Source: Arachidicoccus rhizosphaerae (lineage in GTDB: Bacteria; Bacteroidota; Bacteroidia; Chitinophagales; Chitinophagaceae). From it: 64,000 bases of DNA. The stretch covers positions 1 through 64,000 of the forward strand of contig NZ_FNQY01000016.1 in NCBI RefSeq assembly GCF_900107765.1, given 5' to 3'. Each line of letters opens with the position of its first letter. Within the stretch, counting starts at the first letter, position 1. Position numbers and translations under genes: made by a program. The notes under the pieces are model-generated. The model saw only the letters and a program-made list of their open reading frames with translations, was not told the origin of the DNA and did not search any database. Positions 47,123 through 56,407 of the stretch are shown piece after piece.

Positions 47123-48727
47123 CTACCACCATCTCGGATCACCTGCAATGCCTGTTCCGCCAAAGCCGGCTCCTTCTTTAATATGAAAGTCGCCATTTAC
47201 CGGATTTACAAACAAATCTCCAGCCGCTCCCGGGTAAACCGTAATTTCTGGAAAATCTGTATTGATACTCATTTCACTAGTCCGGTAGCTACCTGCGAAG
47301 GAACCCTCATAGGACAGGCTAAATGATTTAAGGTCAGCGCCGGCGTTATTGCCTGAAATAATATTATTGCCGCCTTCAAATAATCCCGGCAAATTATTTT
47401 TATCCAGGCGAATTAACTGCGTAAGTGCTGAATTGACATTATAGATTGTATTATTGGTTACTGCTATCAGAGGAACAACAGCGCGAACATCCATCAGTTG
47501 GGTATTCATATCAATAAGTGTACTATTCGTTACTTTAATAGAATCCAGAGAAACGGAACTGCCACCGACATTGATAACACCATAACCGCCTGTCGCATTC
47601 ACCTGACTATTATTAATAAGAATCTGACCTAACTTAATCACCTTATTCTGAACCCGGATAACACCTTTATAGTTTTCCATTAAACAATTCAGGAAGTCAT
47701 ATTCATCAATCTGAAGGTTATCCGTGGACAGATTTACCAGAAAGTCGCTGGAGCCTCCCACTAAATCAACTTTTTCAAAGATCATTTTACCGATACTCGT
47801 ACCGGTGAAAGCAACATTACTGCAATTCAGTACTGCCGGCTGCGCATTGGTACCTATTGCCGCCTTCTCACCGGTAAAACTTATATTAGCCAGTCCGGAA
47901 GGCAGCGTCACGGATCCCAGGTTATACACCTGGTTGGCTTTAAATAACAAGGTCACATCGGGACGCCCCTGATTTATCGCAGCAGCAACAAGACTCCCTA
48001 TATCATCCCCCGGATTCACTGCAATAAGCAAAGCGCCCTTAATGCCGGATGTGGTAAGTATTTTTGTCCCCCGTAACACATCACCGTTATAGATAGCGAT
48101 CTGATACTGCGTGCCGGGGCTTAAGCCATCCAGCACAATCGTCCCCTTGGATTTGGCATCAGCCGTTATAGGCACTTTTTTGATTTGCGCCCCCGTCACA
48201 GGATCACTTATCAGCACATCTGTCACCCGGTCCGTTACGGTCCAGTACATTTGTATATTGTCCGTGGAGACCTCCCAGCTATCAAATAATTGTTCAGCAG
48301 GCGTCTCAAAATAAGCTTCTGAATATTTAGATTCACTTCCCGTACTGGTATCCACACTTTTCATTCTGACAGAATACCCTGAAGTGCCGTCCAAATCGCC
48401 AAAATCAGTCCGATACTCCACCCTGGTTGGCGTGGTAGAAGTGGCAAAAGGAGTCAGGGTATCGGCCAGCACCTCAACGGTTTTCACTATATTATTAAAT
48501 TCCAGGCTATCCTTACTGAATTCAAAAACGTATTTAGTAGCGCCAATAGATTTGGTATATCTCAGTTTCACTGAGGTGGCCTGGGTATTTGACACTTCGA
48601 AAACCAGTGATTTAAATAACCTGTTATGTGATGAATCAACCTCCCAGTCATTTACCTTTTTTTCACAGCCAAAGGCCGCTATTACGATGAGCCCGAGGGC
48701 CATCCATTTTATTATCAAATTCTTCAT
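47123..48727 (-). CDS. Surface lipoprotein with fibronectin-like and beta-helix domains (DUF4957/DUF5123 type)
   Basis: This is a 534-residue lipoprotein (Cys21 in AAFGCEKK). Two fibronectin type III-like segments (about 40-130 and 135-225, the second with LDGLSPGTQYQIAIYNG) precede a right-handed parallel beta-helix (about 230-520: IGKMIFEKVDLVGGSSDF, VIKLGQILINNSQVNATGGYG). The protein ends GTGIAGDPRWW. The arrangement matches DUF4957/DUF5123 proteins that follow susCD in pectin loci. No lyase catalytic residues are recognisable, so a surface pectin-binding role is inferred; a lyase cannot be excluded. It follows susD by 53 nt. Confidence 0.8.
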   Translation of the reverse strand: MKNLIIKWMALGLIVIAAFGCEKKVNDWEVDSSHNRLFKSLVFEVSNTQATSVKLRYTKSIGATKYVFEFSKDSLEFNNIVKTVEVLADTLTPFATSTTPTRVEYRTDFGDLDGTSGYSVRMKSVDTSTGSESKYSEAYFETPAEQLFDSWEVSTDNIQMYWTVTDRVTDVLISDPVTGAQIKKVPITADAKSKGTIVLDGLSPGTQYQIAIYNGDVLRGTKILTTSGIKGALLIAVNPGDDIGSLVAAAINQGRPDVTLLFKANQVYNLGSVTLPSGLANISFTGEKAAIGTNAQPAVLNCSNVAFTGTSIGKMIFEKVDLVGGSSDFLVNLSTDNLQIDEYDFLNCLMENYKGVIRVQNKVIKLGQILINNSQVNATGGYGVINVGGSSVSLDSIKVTNSTLIDMNTQLMDVRAVVPLIAVTNNTIYNVNSALTQLIRLDKNNLPGLFEGGNNIISGNNAGADLKSFSLSYEGSFAGSYRTSEMSINTDFPEITVYPGAAGDLFVNPVNGDFHIKEGAGFGGTGIAGDPRWW

Positions 48728-48780
48728 CTGTTTTATTTTTTATTATTCAGACAATACATTGTCGGTTAACTTACTTAATC

Positions 48781-50808
48781 TTAATAACCATAACTGCTTT
48801 GGATAGCGCCTTTGGATTCATAAATATCCTCATAATATACAGCATATGGATAGCGGTAATAAATCCCGCCGTTACCCATAGGATATTGAGCCAATGATTC
48901 CTGTATTTCAGACCCATTGGTCATACTTCCTAAGAAAGATCCATAGTCATAAGATGGGTATAATCCGGTACCGGTAACAAGTATCCGTATGGGATAGATG
49001 ATATAATTAGAAGTCGGCTTAGGATTTTTCTCAGGCTTAGCCATCGTTGTCGGAAACCAATCCAGCTCCGTATACGGAGTGCCCGGATCTGCGGGGAGAT
49101 CTGCATAATAATTCGGCGAAGAAGGATCAATATATTGATTATCAGAAAATTTATAATAAATCTTTTTAGGAAATGAGGAAGGCTGATAAGTTTTATCCAT
49201 AATGGTTACAGACTTTGAATCATCCAGCATTAAACAAAGGGCTTTTTTCATTTCTTCCACCTTATCATAGAGTAGCCCCCACCTTATTAGATCCTGTTTG
49301 CGTATGGACTCACAACCAAATTCCCAGGCTCTTTCATTCACAATCGCCTTGAAGAAATCCGGATCATATTTGGTAATTTCCGCAGAGCCGGCGCCAAAGG
49401 CTCTTGCCCGAACGGTTTCTAATGCCTGCCTTGGCGTAAGACCATTTGCAAAATCATTTGCCACATCCGGACCTGCCAATTCATTCTGAGCTTCAGCATA
49501 CATCAAATAAATATCTGAATACCGCATAAGAATCCAGTTTATACCCGTGGCAATCCGTGAGGTGGCTGTTTTCTGCATGGCAAGAAAAGCATCGGTTGTC
49601 CAGTATATCCGCCATTTGGCAAAGGAGACATTTATCGGATTATTGCCCATGGTTTCTTTATTCTCAGCGGTATAACTAAACCATGTCAGCGTAGCATCTC
49701 TTCTGGTATCCTCCTTATCAAAGGAGTAAAAATAATAAGCCGTAGAAGTCACATAGCTACCGCCAAAACTGCGTGTTCCATATTTGGAATTACCGGCCAC
49801 ATTATATCCCATTAAAGAGCCGATATCACCATTATTGCCCATTCCAAAAGCAACCTCAAAGAGATTTTCATTATAGGGGTTTGGAAGTTGCCCGCATACT
49901 TTTTGCCAAATATCAATATAACTGGGGTCCAGTTTATGAGGATTATCTGTGGAAGCAAGCATTTGCGCGGTTATATCCGCAGCAATCTTATAATAGTCCT
50001 TCCAGTTTTGTGGCCTGCCGACATAGTATCCGCCTTGTTCAGGAATGTTATTATTATGCACTGCTTTAGAATCAGGAAAAAGATTTCCGTCTCTTAAAGA
50101 CCACCCTCCCGCAAATAAAGCAACCTTTGCCAGTAATCCCATAGCATATCCTTTGGTGATCCTTTCCGCTGACCCGTATTCGGAGCTGGTACCCAACCAT
50201 GGCAATAATTTTACTGCTTCCTGAAGATCTTCCACAATATAATGGTAAATCGTATCAATATCCGTTCTGCCCGCATATACATTGGAAAGATCCGATCTGG
50301 AAGTTTCTCTTTTAAAAGGTACGGCTCCCCAATAGCGAACCAAATTAAAATAAGCCAGGGAACGCATCACCAGCGCTTCCCCCAGTAATGGTTTCATGGT
50401 AGCCGAATCTGATTCCAGAATCGGAGACTGCCGGATCCCTTCTACCGCGGCCGTTGATATTTCTGCATAGTCATAAAGACTGGACCATCTGGTGGTTGAA
50501 TTATACTGGCTACCATAATAATTTCCAGCTCCTGCATCTGAGCTAGTTGAATTATAGCCAGATTCCGTAAAGGCGCCGTTACTTTCAATATCAGTCACTC
50601 CCTGCCAGTTGACAGAAAGTTTTTGACCATATATATACGTATTTGTCATATCTCCATAGAGTCCCATCACCGCCGCCTTGGCCATGGAAGCGGAACTAAA
50701 CACTGTTTGGGAGCTTAGGGACGAGGGAGAAGACGTTTCTAAAAATTTCTTACAGGAGCTCAGCCCAAAGAAAATCAGGGTGGCTAATATCAGAAAAATA
50801 TTTTTCAT
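48781..50808 (-). CDS. SusD/RagB-family lipoprotein (pair 2)
   Basis: This is a 675-residue SusD homologue. The lipobox Cys is residue 19 (FGLSSCKKFLE). Family landmarks are ALVMRSLAYFNLVRYWGAVPF, ITKGYAMGLLAKVALFAGG, ILMRYSDIYLMYAEAQNEL and IVNERAWEFGCESIRKQDLI. The ATG at 50808 is used because the extra upstream codons start with TTG and would spoil the signal peptide. It partners with the preceding SusC to bind and import pectin oligosaccharides. Confidence 0.95.
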   Translation of the reverse strand: MKNIFLILATLIFFGLSSCKKFLETSSPSSLSSQTVFSSASMAKAAVMGLYGDMTNTYIYGQKLSVNWQGVTDIESNGAFTESGYNSTSSDAGAGNYYGSQYNSTTRWSSLYDYAEISTAAVEGIRQSPILESDSATMKPLLGEALVMRSLAYFNLVRYWGAVPFKRETSRSDLSNVYAGRTDIDTIYHYIVEDLQEAVKLLPWLGTSSEYGSAERITKGYAMGLLAKVALFAGGWSLRDGNLFPDSKAVHNNNIPEQGGYYVGRPQNWKDYYKIAADITAQMLASTDNPHKLDPSYIDIWQKVCGQLPNPYNENLFEVAFGMGNNGDIGSLMGYNVAGNSKYGTRSFGGSYVTSTAYYFYSFDKEDTRRDATLTWFSYTAENKETMGNNPINVSFAKWRIYWTTDAFLAMQKTATSRIATGINWILMRYSDIYLMYAEAQNELAGPDVANDFANGLTPRQALETVRARAFGAGSAEITKYDPDFFKAIVNERAWEFGCESIRKQDLIRWGLLYDKVEEMKKALCLMLDDSKSVTIMDKTYQPSSFPKKIYYKFSDNQYIDPSSPNYYADLPADPGTPYTELDWFPTTMAKPEKNPKPTSNYIIYPIRILVTGTGLYPSYDYGSFLGSMTNGSEIQESLAQYPMGNGGIYYRYPYAVYYEDIYESKGAIQSSYGY

Positions 50809-50876
50809 CTGTTTTATATTTAATACATTATGCAACTAAAAAGTAAAATCTTATTATTTCTTACCATGAGTAACCT

Positions 50877-53800
50877 CTAAAATTTGATATTCAGGCCAAA
50901 TATAATTTTCCTGGCCTTCGGATACGCTGAATAATCTACACCCTGCGTTAGGGGATTATTTCTGGTACTCACCTCAGGATCCTGACCAGAATAGTGTGTC
51001 AGAACAAAAATGTTATATCCGGCTACATAAAACCTCAGGTTACTCATCAAAAACCGTTTGGATATATTTGCAGGTAAAGTATAACCCAGCGTTACATTAC
51101 TCAACCTGAGAAAAGATCCGTCCTCAATGGCCCAATCTGTCAGAATAGAAGAATTAGCACCCATAGGATTCCAGATTTTGGCGTTTTTATTCAGCTGCTC
51201 AAATAATTCCGGATTCGCATTGTCTCCGAACATGATATTGGCACCGGTTGCCGGGTCAATAGTGGTAAACCTGTTTTTCAGACTCATTAAACTACTGACA
51301 TTCTGATATTTTTTTGAAAGTGCATAGGAGGTATAGTCAATCTTATCCGCATTATAGATATCGTTTCCGTAGGACCAGTTAAACATAGTGGTCAAATCAA
51401 ATCCCTTATAGGTTGCATTAAAGGAAAAACCTCCCGTATGTTTAGGCTGAGCATTACCGATAACACGCCTGTCATCATCCGCATTTATATAATAATCACC
51501 CTCCTGCGTGCTGCCCAGCTTCTTTAATTTGATATGACCGGGGCCGAAGTAATTACCGGACCTGTCTAAAACCTTCGAATCATCAGCCACTCCAGGTTTT
51601 ATCACCCACCTTTTAAGGTCGGTTGAATATTCAAAATCATCAAAGCTGTAAAATCCATCACTCACATACCCATACATTAAACCTACCGGCTGTCCGACAA
51701 TGGCTCTATAATCATCAGAACCGATATTCACCCCCCAGCCGGAAGAAACAATCATCTCATCTGAGCCGTTTAATTCAAGCACCGTATTGCGGTTAAAGGC
51801 GATATTAAAGGAGGCCGACAAGGAAAAGTCCTTCGTATTTACGATATTCCCATTCAGGGTCAACTCTAATCCTTTATTACGCGTACTGCCGATATTCTGA
51901 TACTGAGTAGTGTACCCGGAATTAGAAGGCAGATCTACATTTAAAATCAGATTTTTTGTCGTATTATTATATAAGTCCATGGTAAAGTTTACCCGATTTT
52001 TAAACAAACTGACATCTAATCCAAGGTTTGCAGAAGTGGTACTTTCCCAGGTCAGGTTTTCATTTTTCAAGGTGGTTGCCGTCCTTAAAGCACTCTGCGG
52101 ATCATCATCAAAATAAATTAATTTGTTGGTACCCGTAATAAAAGTATACTGTTGTCTCCAATAGGAGCCCACCCTTGCATTACCCACTTCACCATAACTG
52201 AGTCGCACTTTAGCATCATTGAGCCACCCCTTAGTACCCTTCATAAAATTTTCCTGTGAAAGCCGCCAGGCACCAGCTACTCCGGGGAAAAATCCCCATT
52301 GATGTCCGGGAGCAAATACATTCTTGCCATCTGCCCGGCCAATAAGGGTAAGAATATATTTGTCGTCAAGCGTATAATTTATACGACTGAAAAAAGATGA
52401 CAGCCTGGATGGCTCTCCGATGGTCGTATAAGTAGGATCAGGCGTTCCATAGTTCCACATCGCCAGTACATCTGAAGCAGAAAAGTCTATTGGGAAAAAT
52501 TTAGAACTTAATGCGGTCTGATCCGTCTGGCTATTACTCATTTCCTGGCCGACAAGCGCCGTTATTCTGTGTTTTCCACCTTCCAGATTTAAATTATAAT
52601 TAAGCACATTGCTTACAGACCACATAGAACCTTTCTGATCCGTTCTATCGGCAACAGGTTGCCCTCCATAAGCACTGGATGCACCTGTTTTATTCAGATA
52701 AATATCATCTGTATTATTTTTCACAAAGGCATAAGCCCCCTTGGATGAAAAGGAAAGATTTTTCAATATTTTCCAAGTCACCCCTAAATTGAAAGAAGAA
52801 TTAAATCTGGTTTGTTTTTTATACTCATTGACTACATTGTAAATTGGATCATTTAAAGCACTTAATGCTTCTGCCGAACTGGCATCTTCATCAGAACCCA
52901 ATCCGCCTAAGCCTGGATTGGTCAGACTTCTAACGGGTGCATACTTAACAGCATCTCTTAATTTTTTTCCGCTGGATACACTAGGACCGGTGATGACCGT
53001 ATTATACATTCTGGTATTAAAATCCACCGATAATTTATTAGAGATCTTTTTATTGATCTTGGCACTAAAATAATCCCTCTTGTAATGCGAGTTCAGCATA
53101 ACAAAGTCCTCATCATCGTGCGTATAACCCAAATTATAAGTAAGACTTTTATCTCCGCCACTCATCCCCACATTATAACTCTGCTGAACACCTGTATTGC
53201 CAAATAAACTGTCCTGCCAATTAATGCCCGGTTTAGATTTATATATATCGATATCATCCCAGTTACCATAAGAGCCAATAAAACTTGAATTCTGACTAAG
53301 GCTGGGGTCCACTTCTCTTTGGTAATATACATACTCATAAGGTGATAATACATCCGCTAACCGGTAGACATTACTCAAGGCCGTATAATTATTAAAGGTT
53401 ATATCAGAGCGACCGGCAGTCCCCGAAATTGTGGTAATTAAAATAACGCCGTTGGCTCCCTGAGCACCATAGATGGCAGTCGAGGCTGCATCTTTTAAGA
53501 CATCAATGGTCTTAATATCCTGTGGCGCAATATCATTAATATTAGGCACCTGAAATCCGTCTACAATATAGAGCGGAGAATTATCCTGAGTAATAGACCC
53601 GCCCCCTCTCACTCTGACATTGATCTCAGCATCGGGCGAACCTTCCGTAACCGTTACGTTCACACCAGCAAGCCGTCCCTGAATAGCCTGTAAGGCAGAA
53701 GTCGCAGGCAAATCCTTTAAAGCCTCCTCACTTACAGAAACCACGGATCCGGTCAAATCCTTTCTTTCCACAGTACCGTAACCAATAACCACTACATCAT

Positions 53801-54116
53801 TTAAAGCATTTTCATCTTCTTTCAAAACCACTTTTATTGAATCCATGCCGGATTCCAAGGTTCTTTCTGTAAAGACATACCCTGCCATGGAAAAAGAAAG
53901 TGTTTGGGGGCGGTTATCCGAAGAATACTTTAAATAGAACTTACCCAGTATATTGGATATTGTTCCTTTCAAAACCTGACCGTCTGTACGCTTTGCCTTG
54001 ATCGTTACACCTTCAAGGGGTGTACCTTTCTCATTGACGACGCTCCCGGTAATTGTCTGAGCGAAGGCCGACAGGCAAAAAACAATAGCCATTAAAAATA
54101 CAAATACATGCTTCAT
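50877..54116 (-). CDS. SusC/RagA-family TonB-dependent transporter (pair 2)
   Basis: This is a 1079-residue transporter. The signal peptide ends SAFAQ (residue 20). The carboxypeptidase-like domain is at 21-95 and the linker ALNDVVVIGYGTVERKDLTG follows, then a plug with VRVRGGGSITQDNSPLY and LKDAASTAIYGAQGANGVIL, and a barrel ending ARKIIFGLNIKF. It heads the largest transcript of the locus, with an unusually long leader of about 450 nt counted from the best -7 box. Confidence 0.95.
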   Translation of the reverse strand: MKHVFVFLMAIVFCLSAFAQTITGSVVNEKGTPLEGVTIKAKRTDGQVLKGTISNILGKFYLKYSSDNRPQTLSFSMAGYVFTERTLESGMDSIKVVLKEDENALNDVVVIGYGTVERKDLTGSVVSVSEEALKDLPATSALQAIQGRLAGVNVTVTEGSPDAEINVRVRGGGSITQDNSPLYIVDGFQVPNINDIAPQDIKTIDVLKDAASTAIYGAQGANGVILITTISGTAGRSDITFNNYTALSNVYRLADVLSPYEYVYYQREVDPSLSQNSSFIGSYGNWDDIDIYKSKPGINWQDSLFGNTGVQQSYNVGMSGGDKSLTYNLGYTHDDEDFVMLNSHYKRDYFSAKINKKISNKLSVDFNTRMYNTVITGPSVSSGKKLRDAVKYAPVRSLTNPGLGGLGSDEDASSAEALSALNDPIYNVVNEYKKQTRFNSSFNLGVTWKILKNLSFSSKGAYAFVKNNTDDIYLNKTGASSAYGGQPVADRTDQKGSMWSVSNVLNYNLNLEGGKHRITALVGQEMSNSQTDQTALSSKFFPIDFSASDVLAMWNYGTPDPTYTTIGEPSRLSSFFSRINYTLDDKYILTLIGRADGKNVFAPGHQWGFFPGVAGAWRLSQENFMKGTKGWLNDAKVRLSYGEVGNARVGSYWRQQYTFITGTNKLIYFDDDPQSALRTATTLKNENLTWESTTSANLGLDVSLFKNRVNFTMDLYNNTTKNLILNVDLPSNSGYTTQYQNIGSTRNKGLELTLNGNIVNTKDFSLSASFNIAFNRNTVLELNGSDEMIVSSGWGVNIGSDDYRAIVGQPVGLMYGYVSDGFYSFDDFEYSTDLKRWVIKPGVADDSKVLDRSGNYFGPGHIKLKKLGSTQEGDYYINADDDRRVIGNAQPKHTGGFSFNATYKGFDLTTMFNWSYGNDIYNADKIDYTSYALSKKYQNVSSLMSLKNRFTTIDPATGANIMFGDNANPELFEQLNKNAKIWNPMGANSSILTDWAIEDGSFLRLSNVTLGYTLPANISKRFLMSNLRFYVAGYNIFVLTHYSGQDPEVSTRNNPLTQGVDYSAYPKARKIIFGLNIKF

Positions 54117-54178
54117 AAACGATGGTTTAAGTATTTACAATAATCATTATGCATTCAGGGAATAACAAAGCATCCCCG

Positions 54179-54213
54179 GTACAAGTGCCAATCAACACTT
54201 GTACATTTTTTTT
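54179..54213 (+). terminator. Hairpin with plus-strand T-run in the susC-2 leader
   Basis: GTACAAGTG (54179-54187), spacer CCAATCAA and CACTTGTAC (54196-54204) form a perfect 9-bp stem, followed on the plus strand by A and eight T. On that strand it looks like an intrinsic terminator, although no plus-strand gene precedes it. It could end an antisense RNA covering the start of susC. On the minus strand it is a leader hairpin 63 nt before the susC ATG. Confidence 0.5.
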
Positions 54214-54466
54214 AATATAAATGGGTAGGGAATAAATAAAACTTATCTATCCAAATAGAATATTTTACGCGCTCCTACAATTCTTTGTGCCCTTCTATTA
54301 TTCAATTTAACCTGCCGATAAACAGGGCCCGCTATTTTTTTTCTTGTGTCCTTATTGTTTCAGTTGCCAAGGACAATTTTGAAAATAAAATCACCTACTG
54401 TTTCATTTTATCAGACCTATTCCAATGAATGAACCCAGTCTCATATAGTTTTATTTACTAATTTGT

Positions 54467-54490
54467 GCAATCGATAAACCAAACAGGTTT
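54467..54490. promoter_or_regulatory. PUL dyad site 5 (half site)
   Basis: GCAATCGAT preceded by TTTGT; the other arm is not conserved. It lies between the -7 box at 54572 and susC. A weak box (TAGGTCTG, minus strand, 54412-54419) lies 47 nt away, so a second promoter is possible. Confidence 0.4.
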
Positions 54491-54571
54491 AAAAAAAAGC
54501 AACCTTAAAATGTGGGCTATTTTCACAACAGGTTTACTTACACAAATCGTTAAATATTTTCTACTTGATAA

Positions 54572-54579
54572 CAAAAATA
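54572..54579 (-). promoter_or_regulatory. -7 box of the susC-2 unit
   Basis: The minus strand reads TATTTTTG (exact TAnnTTTG). There is no -33 TTTG, and dyad site 6 begins after exactly 45 nt. It implies a leader of about 450 nt before susC. Confidence 0.5.
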
Positions 54580-54624
54580 TAGTTTATGAGGAATATAAAA
54601 ACATACGTTAGGTGATTTAATTAC

Positions 54625-54648
54625 GCAATCGTTGCCATCACCGATTGC
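54625..54648. promoter_or_regulatory. PUL dyad site 6
   Basis: GCAATCGTT-N6-ACCGATTGC: the arms match each other at 8 of 9 positions. The centre reads CA instead of CG. Confidence 0.65.
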
Positions 54649-54867
54649 ATAAAAACCGATTTTAAATATAAAAAAGAATGTATGCTAAAGACCATATAAT
54701 ATTATTTAATAAATGTTTATAAATATTTTATATTTTTATATTAAATAACAACCGTTTGCGAAACTTCTGTCAGATGGATTTAAAAGCAATTTCTCTGTAC
54801 AATTTTATCCTTAAATCTATTTAACATTACCATAGAACAATGCCTTAAATTATTCATAACAGCATAC

Positions 54868-54902
54868 AAAAAACCCCCTTCAGTAATGAATACAGAAGGG
54901 GG
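54868..54902 (-). terminator. Rho-independent terminator of the susC-3 unit
   Basis: On the minus strand CCCCCTTC pairs with GAAGGGGG (8 bp) around a 13-nt loop, followed by six T (complement of 54873-54868). It lies 34 nt after the GH28-4 stop codon. Confidence 0.85.
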
Positions 54903-54936
54903 CCAAACACCACATACACCATTTCAAAACAAATTC

Positions 54937-56391
54937 CTATAATTTACTGCCGTTTACCTCTACATCCTTAAAATATATATCCTTTGCATCAACCGCATGA
55001 TAATCCTTGTCTGCCAGAATGCGTACATGCTCAAAATAAATATGGTTAACAGGATATTCAGGCAATCCGGTCAGACTTATACTTTCAGATGCACTACTGC
55101 AGTAAATATTACTCAGTTTGAAATACTGGAAACGAGGCGTTGTCCGGGTCACAGGAACATTTGTTCTAGCATTGTCTTTTTGTTCGTAATAGCTATTAAA
55201 TACAATAGCAGGCCCTTGAATATTTTCCATATAAATACCATCCAGAAAAATGTGTTGCACCAGACCACCGCGATCCCGACTGCTTTTCACTCGGATGCCC
55301 GCATCCGTCCCAATAAAACTACAGTTATGAACATAGATATTCTCCATGCCGCCCCCTTCATTACTGCCGATTACAAAGCCGCCATGTCCGTGATAAACTT
55401 TACAATCTGAAATAATCACATTTTGCAAGGTCGCGGCGTTACTATCTTTCGCTGAATAATTGGATTTCATACAAATGCCATCATCGCCCGCGGTTACCGT
55501 ACATTTATATACGATCACATTTTTACTATCTCCGATATCCATTCCATCGCCATTTTGCGCATACCACTCATTATTGATCGTAACGTCCCGGATAATCAAA
55601 TCTCTGCATCCTTTGGGGACAAGCCCGAATTTGGGGGAATTCATTAAAGTAGGCCCGTCAATCAGTACTCTTTTGCAATGATTAATCAATACCATATAAG
55701 GACGCAAAAAATCCCTGGCGGGCACAAAATCTTCTGCCAGTGCAGATTTTTTCTTATTTTTTAAGTTTTTCAGATAAGTCTCTGCTTCTTTCGCCGCTTC
55801 ACTGGGCCACCACATCCCCCCGTCGCTTGTGACCACTCCCCCGCTTTTAGTTAAAGCTTTCCATTGACCTTCCGTCAGCTTCACCTTTTTCACGGGTCGC
55901 CAGGATGCGCCATTTCCGTTTATAATGCCCTTACCGGTAATCGCGATGTCATGAAGATTATTAGCGTATATGGGTGACATTACCGTGTACTTGCCATCCT
56001 TTCCGATCAAAGGATACTGAGTATGATCTTTTGTAAATAACAAGATTGCCCCTTCCATTAAATGCAGATTAATATTGCTTTTTAAGGCGACAGGCCCGGT
56101 TAGCCAGATGCCGGGAGGTATAACCACTTTCCCACCTCCTTTGGCCGCAGAGCTGTCTATGGCGTTTTGAATAGAAATAGTATTTAAAAACGTTCCATCC
56201 CCAATGGCTCCAAACTTTGTAATGGTATCAGCATTTGCCCCGATTTCGGGTAGTTCAGGTGCACCCATTTTAAAGGGTGCTTCCTGAACCAGTTTCCCGA
56301 TTTCTTCATGAATTGGTGGTTGGGCATGAATATCTGACATGATTAAACCCAAAATAACCAGTCCGAAAAAATTTAGAAATTTAGGTTTCAT
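54937..56391 (-). CDS. GH28 polygalacturonase, exo-type (GH28-4)
   Basis: This is a 484-residue exported enzyme. The signal peptide ends IHAQ (residue 24). The active-site blocks are NGDGMD (280-285), GDDGICMKS (302-310), HGHGGFVIG (334-342) and RVK (367-369). It resembles GH28-1 closely in layout (WYAQNGDG, the RPVKKVKLTEGQWKAL insert), so the two are probably paralogues with related exo-activity. It is the last gene of unit E, 16 nt after the beta-helix lipoprotein gene. Confidence 0.92.
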   Translation of the reverse strand: MKPKFLNFFGLVILGLIMSDIHAQPPIHEEIGKLVQEAPFKMGAPELPEIGANADTITKFGAIGDGTFLNTISIQNAIDSSAAKGGGKVVIPPGIWLTGPVALKSNINLHLMEGAILLFTKDHTQYPLIGKDGKYTVMSPIYANNLHDIAITGKGIINGNGASWRPVKKVKLTEGQWKALTKSGGVVTSDGGMWWPSEAAKEAETYLKNLKNKKKSALAEDFVPARDFLRPYMVLINHCKRVLIDGPTLMNSPKFGLVPKGCRDLIIRDVTINNEWYAQNGDGMDIGDSKNVIVYKCTVTAGDDGICMKSNYSAKDSNAATLQNVIISDCKVYHGHGGFVIGSNEGGGMENIYVHNCSFIGTDAGIRVKSSRDRGGLVQHIFLDGIYMENIQGPAIVFNSYYEQKDNARTNVPVTRTTPRFQYFKLSNIYCSSASESISLTGLPEYPVNHIYFEHVRILADKDYHAVDAKDIYFKDVEVNGSKL

Positions 56392-56407
56392 AATTATTTA
56401 TTTTAAT

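Larger units (their letters stand above)
54117..54867. promoter_or_regulatory. Long upstream region of the susC-2 unit
   Basis: This non-coding AT-rich gap holds a hairpin with a plus-strand T-run (54179-54213), a half dyad (54467), a -7 box (54572) and a full dyad (54625). The part beyond 54650 shows no recognisable feature until the terminator of GH28-4. Confidence 0.6.
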
